Source: Bacteroidota bacterium
GTDB taxonomy: Bacteria; Bacteroidota; Bacteroidia; NS11-12g; UBA955
DNA length: 64,000 nucleotides
Direction of reading: 5' to 3'
Assembly (NCBI GenBank): GCA_947496065.1
Contig: CANMBF010000007.1
Coordinates: 26,658 to 90,657 of the forward strand
The notes beneath the pieces are model-generated. The model was not told the origin of the DNA. It saw only the letters and a program-made list of their open reading frames with translations, and did no database searches. Below, in pieces: positions 61,896-64,000 of the stretch. How positions within the stretch are numbered: position 1 is the first letter of the stretch; the number at the start of each line of letters is the position of its first letter. A program made the position numbers and the translations under genes.

Positions 61896-62576
61896 TTATA
61901 GACTTATAGCTGTTATCAACTGAAAAAAATGCTTTCCAGTTTCATCAAAATTACGGGTATCATATTGTTTCAGATAACCAATGGAAATTTGCAGGTTTTC
62001 TTTTGGTTTCAGTTGCAACAAAACTGCCATTCTGTTTTTCTCAAAAATAGATTGGTTGGCTAACGCCTGCTTTGAAAAACTGTTAAACAATTCATTCGCC
62101 AAATTGATTTTTATTTTGCCATCTTTTCGAATTGGATAGGTCAATCCCAAACGGTAACGAATTCTATATCTCACATCAGTTGGGAATTTTCGTATTTCAA
62201 CTTTATAGCGATTTTCAATCTCCAATTTTCCAACATTTTGATTTAATGTTGCCTGAATTGTTATACGAATTTCATTAGCCACTTGGGGGGAATGAAAATT
62301 TCCACCAGGACTATACGTGTTGTAATTCCCCATACCCAAAGAAACATTGAAGTCTTTTTTAATTTGCTTTTGAATGGATGCTTTAAACTCATAATAATGA
62401 AACTGATTATAAAAGCTTAAAGATCGCAATTGTGCTTCACCATTGATTGTCCAATCTGTGCGAAACTTATGTTTTAGTTGAAGCACATTCCATGTTCCAA
62501 TATATTGGGAATACAATACAAAATTATTGCTAAATATTATAAAGGCAAATGCAAGAAATTTCAAGCTCAATTTCAT
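61896..62576 (-). CDS. DUF2490 family outer-membrane protein
   Basis: The 226-residue protein from ATG 62576 (MKLSLKFLAFAFIIFSNNFV) has a signal peptide and the DUF2490 pattern YIGTWNVLQLKHKFRTDWTI, EAQLRSLSFYNQFHYYEFKA, VEIRKFPTDVRYRIRYRLGL and FFQLITAISL. The family is predicted to be an outer-membrane barrel of unknown function. A start at 62591 would add five residues (MFICK). It is divergent from the next gene, with about 100 nt between. Confidence 0.8.
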   Translation of the reverse strand: MKLSLKFLAFAFIIFSNNFVLYSQYIGTWNVLQLKHKFRTDWTINGEAQLRSLSFYNQFHYYEFKASIQKQIKKDFNVSLGMGNYNTYSPGGNFHSPQVANEIRITIQATLNQNVGKLEIENRYKVEIRKFPTDVRYRIRYRLGLTYPIRKDGKIKINLANELFNSFSKQALANQSIFEKNRMAVLLQLKPKENLQISIGYLKQYDTRNFDETGKHFFQLITAISL

Positions 62577-62685
62577 TTTGCAAATAAACAATTAAAATAA
62601 TTGCAAAAATCCGAATTGACTAAAACTTAATATAAAATTAACACCACTGCAGAATATTAAAAATATAATTGCAAAAAAATTAATT

Positions 62686-63843
62686 TTGAAATTAAAATTA
62701 TTCAATACTTTTCGCCAAAAAAACAAGAACAGAAGCCACCTTATACTCAATTTCATTTTTATCTTTCTATTAGTAGCTTGTTGTATTTCAGCCTTTTTAC
62801 TATCAAACCATTTATTTAAAATTGCTAGTAAAGTAAAGAAAGATATGTTTCAAACCATGGATGCCAATTCCCCAGATCCTGGTAAAACATCTGCAGAGCA
62901 CACCGAACTCGGTGCGAATGTTGAAAAAGTTAAGTTAGGAATCTATCTCGAAAGAATTGAAGATTTAGATATAAAACAATCCCGATGGAATTATGAGTTT
63001 TATGTTTGGTTCAATTGGAATCCAAAACATATTGATTTTTTGGGTGAAAATAATATTGAACAAAAAAATGAGATTCCTTTTTCAATAATAAATGGCGATA
63101 TTATCTCTTCTGAAATTGTTCAAACCGCATACGACAGCGTAAGCAATACGCAATATATACAATATTTAGTTAAAGCAAAGAATACCCAGTTTTTTGATGT
63201 TTCACTTTATCCGGTAGACCAACATGATTTGATTATACCAATTGAACACAAATGGCTAGACCGTGACCAACTCGTTTTTGTGCCAGATACACTCGATTCA
63301 AAGATTAGTTCTCGAGTGATGATCAATGGATATGAAAGACGCACAAATTATCAATTGATTGAAAAGCCACATGCCTACAAATCAGCGAGAGGCAACCCTT
63401 CTTTAAATGCGGGCTATAAAGTTAATTTTTCGCAATTAAGAATGGCAATGAGAATTTCACGTGGCGGATTATCAAGCATTCTGAAATTATTCATCGTGCT
63501 TTATGTTGCTGTTATTGTTACTTTTATTGCCCCCTTTGTATCGGACCCAAGCAGATATACTGTGGGTGCTCTGTTTACTACAGCAGGTGCAAATTACATT
63601 CTTGCTCAAAAGCTCCCAACAGTTGAAATATTTACTTTTGCAGAGATAATTAATACCGTTTGCTTATGTATCATTGTTCTGATGATGGCCTTATTGGCCA
63701 TATTACCCACCGTTATTTTTGCGGATGGTAAAGCAGATGCGTATGAGAAAAAAATGAACCGCAGAATTAATATGACATGCTTCCTTTATTTTATAATTAT
63801 TAATATCGGATTGGCTGCTATTGCCCTTGGATTAAATACTTAA
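62686..63843 (+). CDS. Probable pentameric ligand-gated ion channel (Cys-loop superfamily) homologue
   Basis: The 385-residue protein has an N-terminal hydrophobic anchor (LILNFIFIFLLVACCISAFL). An extracellular-type beta domain (VKLGIYLERIEDLDIKQSRW, NYEFYVWFNWNPKHIDF) carries DVSLYPVDQHDLIIPIEH, which resembles the YPFD motif of pLGIC ligand-binding domains. Four membrane segments follow: LKLFIVLYVAVIVTFIAPFV, YTVGALFTTAGANYILA, FAEIINTVCLCIIVLMMALL and TCFLYFIIINIGLAAIAL. The order agrees with pLGICs, but no Cys-loop pair or ligand residues are certain. A TTG at 62686 is the only start before the anchor; a -7-like TAATTTTG spans 62681-62688, which makes this start uncertain. Confidence 0.55.
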   Translation: MKLKLFNTFRQKNKNRSHLILNFIFIFLLVACCISAFLLSNHLFKIASKVKKDMFQTMDANSPDPGKTSAEHTELGANVEKVKLGIYLERIEDLDIKQSRWNYEFYVWFNWNPKHIDFLGENNIEQKNEIPFSIINGDIISSEIVQTAYDSVSNTQYIQYLVKAKNTQFFDVSLYPVDQHDLIIPIEHKWLDRDQLVFVPDTLDSKISSRVMINGYERRTNYQLIEKPHAYKSARGNPSLNAGYKVNFSQLRMAMRISRGGLSSILKLFIVLYVAVIVTFIAPFVSDPSRYTVGALFTTAGANYILAQKLPTVEIFTFAEIINTVCLCIIVLMMALLAILPTVIFADGKADAYEKKMNRRINMTCFLYFIIINIGLAAIALGLNT

Positions 63844-64000
63844 TTGAATATTTAAAATTTATCCATTTACTCTACGGTCGCTAAATTTTCTAGTTTAGAT
63901 GGCATGTCTGACGGGCAAATATACGAAAACAATCGTTTTTATATAACCCTCAACGTGGTTTACCACTCTGCTACTTTATGGCAAGCACCTTATTCGGAGT
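63844..64000. other. Window-end spacer, nothing recognised
   Basis: AT-rich tail after the channel-like gene. A -7-like TATATTTG occurs on the minus strand at 63916-63923 with an ATG at 63905, but the frame closes after 12 codons. The neighbouring gene lies beyond the window. Confidence 0.35.

Noticed and set aside
63844..63923. Minus-strand TATATTTG box with ATG at 63905
   Set aside because: The frame closes after 12 codons and shows no family pattern.

Overview
The window is from a chromosome of a Bacteroidota bacterium. Supporting evidence: genes for type IX secretion (PorE-like and PorG/DUF6089-like proteins, a T9SS type A sorting domain and a CHU/gliding-type C-terminus), a fused MurF-Alr, a yceD-rpmF-plsX-fabH-accB-accC operon, DUF4834, and many copies of the Bacteroidota primary-sigma promoter (TTTG, about 19-20 nt, TAnnTTTG) with few Shine-Dalgarno sites. 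The DNA is AT-rich. The exact genus cannot be read from the sequence. PaaABC/PaaE, the isochorismate synthase and three photolyase-family genes suggest an aerobic, light-exposed lifestyle. No rRNA, tRNA, CRISPR, phage or complete insertion sequence was seen.

Layout. 0-2.8 kb: tail of an outer-membrane barrel, murQ and a secreted unknown. 2.8-8.7 kb: a tightly packed light/flavin cluster of flavin reductase, a cryptochrome/photolyase, DUF2071, a 45-residue DUF2256 zinc ribbon, an iron-sulfur (6-4) photolyase and a Cry-DASH. 8.7-9.8 kb: an array of exact 340-bp tandem repeats carrying a long imperfect palindrome whose inner stem changes in a compensatory way in a diverged copy. 10-15.8 kb: corA, a palindrome-rich spacer, paaE, a secreted coiled-coil protein, rlmF and a SRAP protein. 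15.9-22.4 kb: an RND efflux operon and a universal stress protein. 22.7-28.4 kb: a frameshifted HEAT-like remnant, paaABC (paaD is not here and paaE lies 11 kb away), a histidine phosphatase, a hotdog thioesterase with isochorismate synthase (probable menaquinone pair), DUF4834 and a pirin fragment.

29.4-34.1 kb is the fatty-acid operon, with a consensus promoter ahead of yceD. 34.2-42.5 kb is an envelope block: bamA, uppS, two tandem DUF6089/PorG-like genes and a PorE-like TPR-propeller-OmpA lipoprotein. The last is unusual in two ways. An in-frame TAA separates its intact promoter, start and lipoprotein signal peptide from the rest of the gene, and its C-terminus seems to hold two tandem retropepsin-like domains without catalytic aspartates. 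42.6-54.7 kb: ALDH7-type dehydrogenase, lysS, a large T9SS cargo, an ECF sigma/anti-sigma-like/barrel operon, ndk and murF-alr. 54.7-64 kb: a DUF6498-like gene with an APC transporter, a PAP2 protein whose start lies inside a terminator hairpin, iscS-iscU-iscA, rplS, a LamG T9SS cargo, DUF2490 and a probable pentameric ligand-gated channel homologue.

Family names rest on recognised motifs and protein architecture; no database search was run. Several starts were moved downstream because the promoter -7 box overlaps or follows the longest possible start (uppS, rplS, paaE, the gene ending at 22675).
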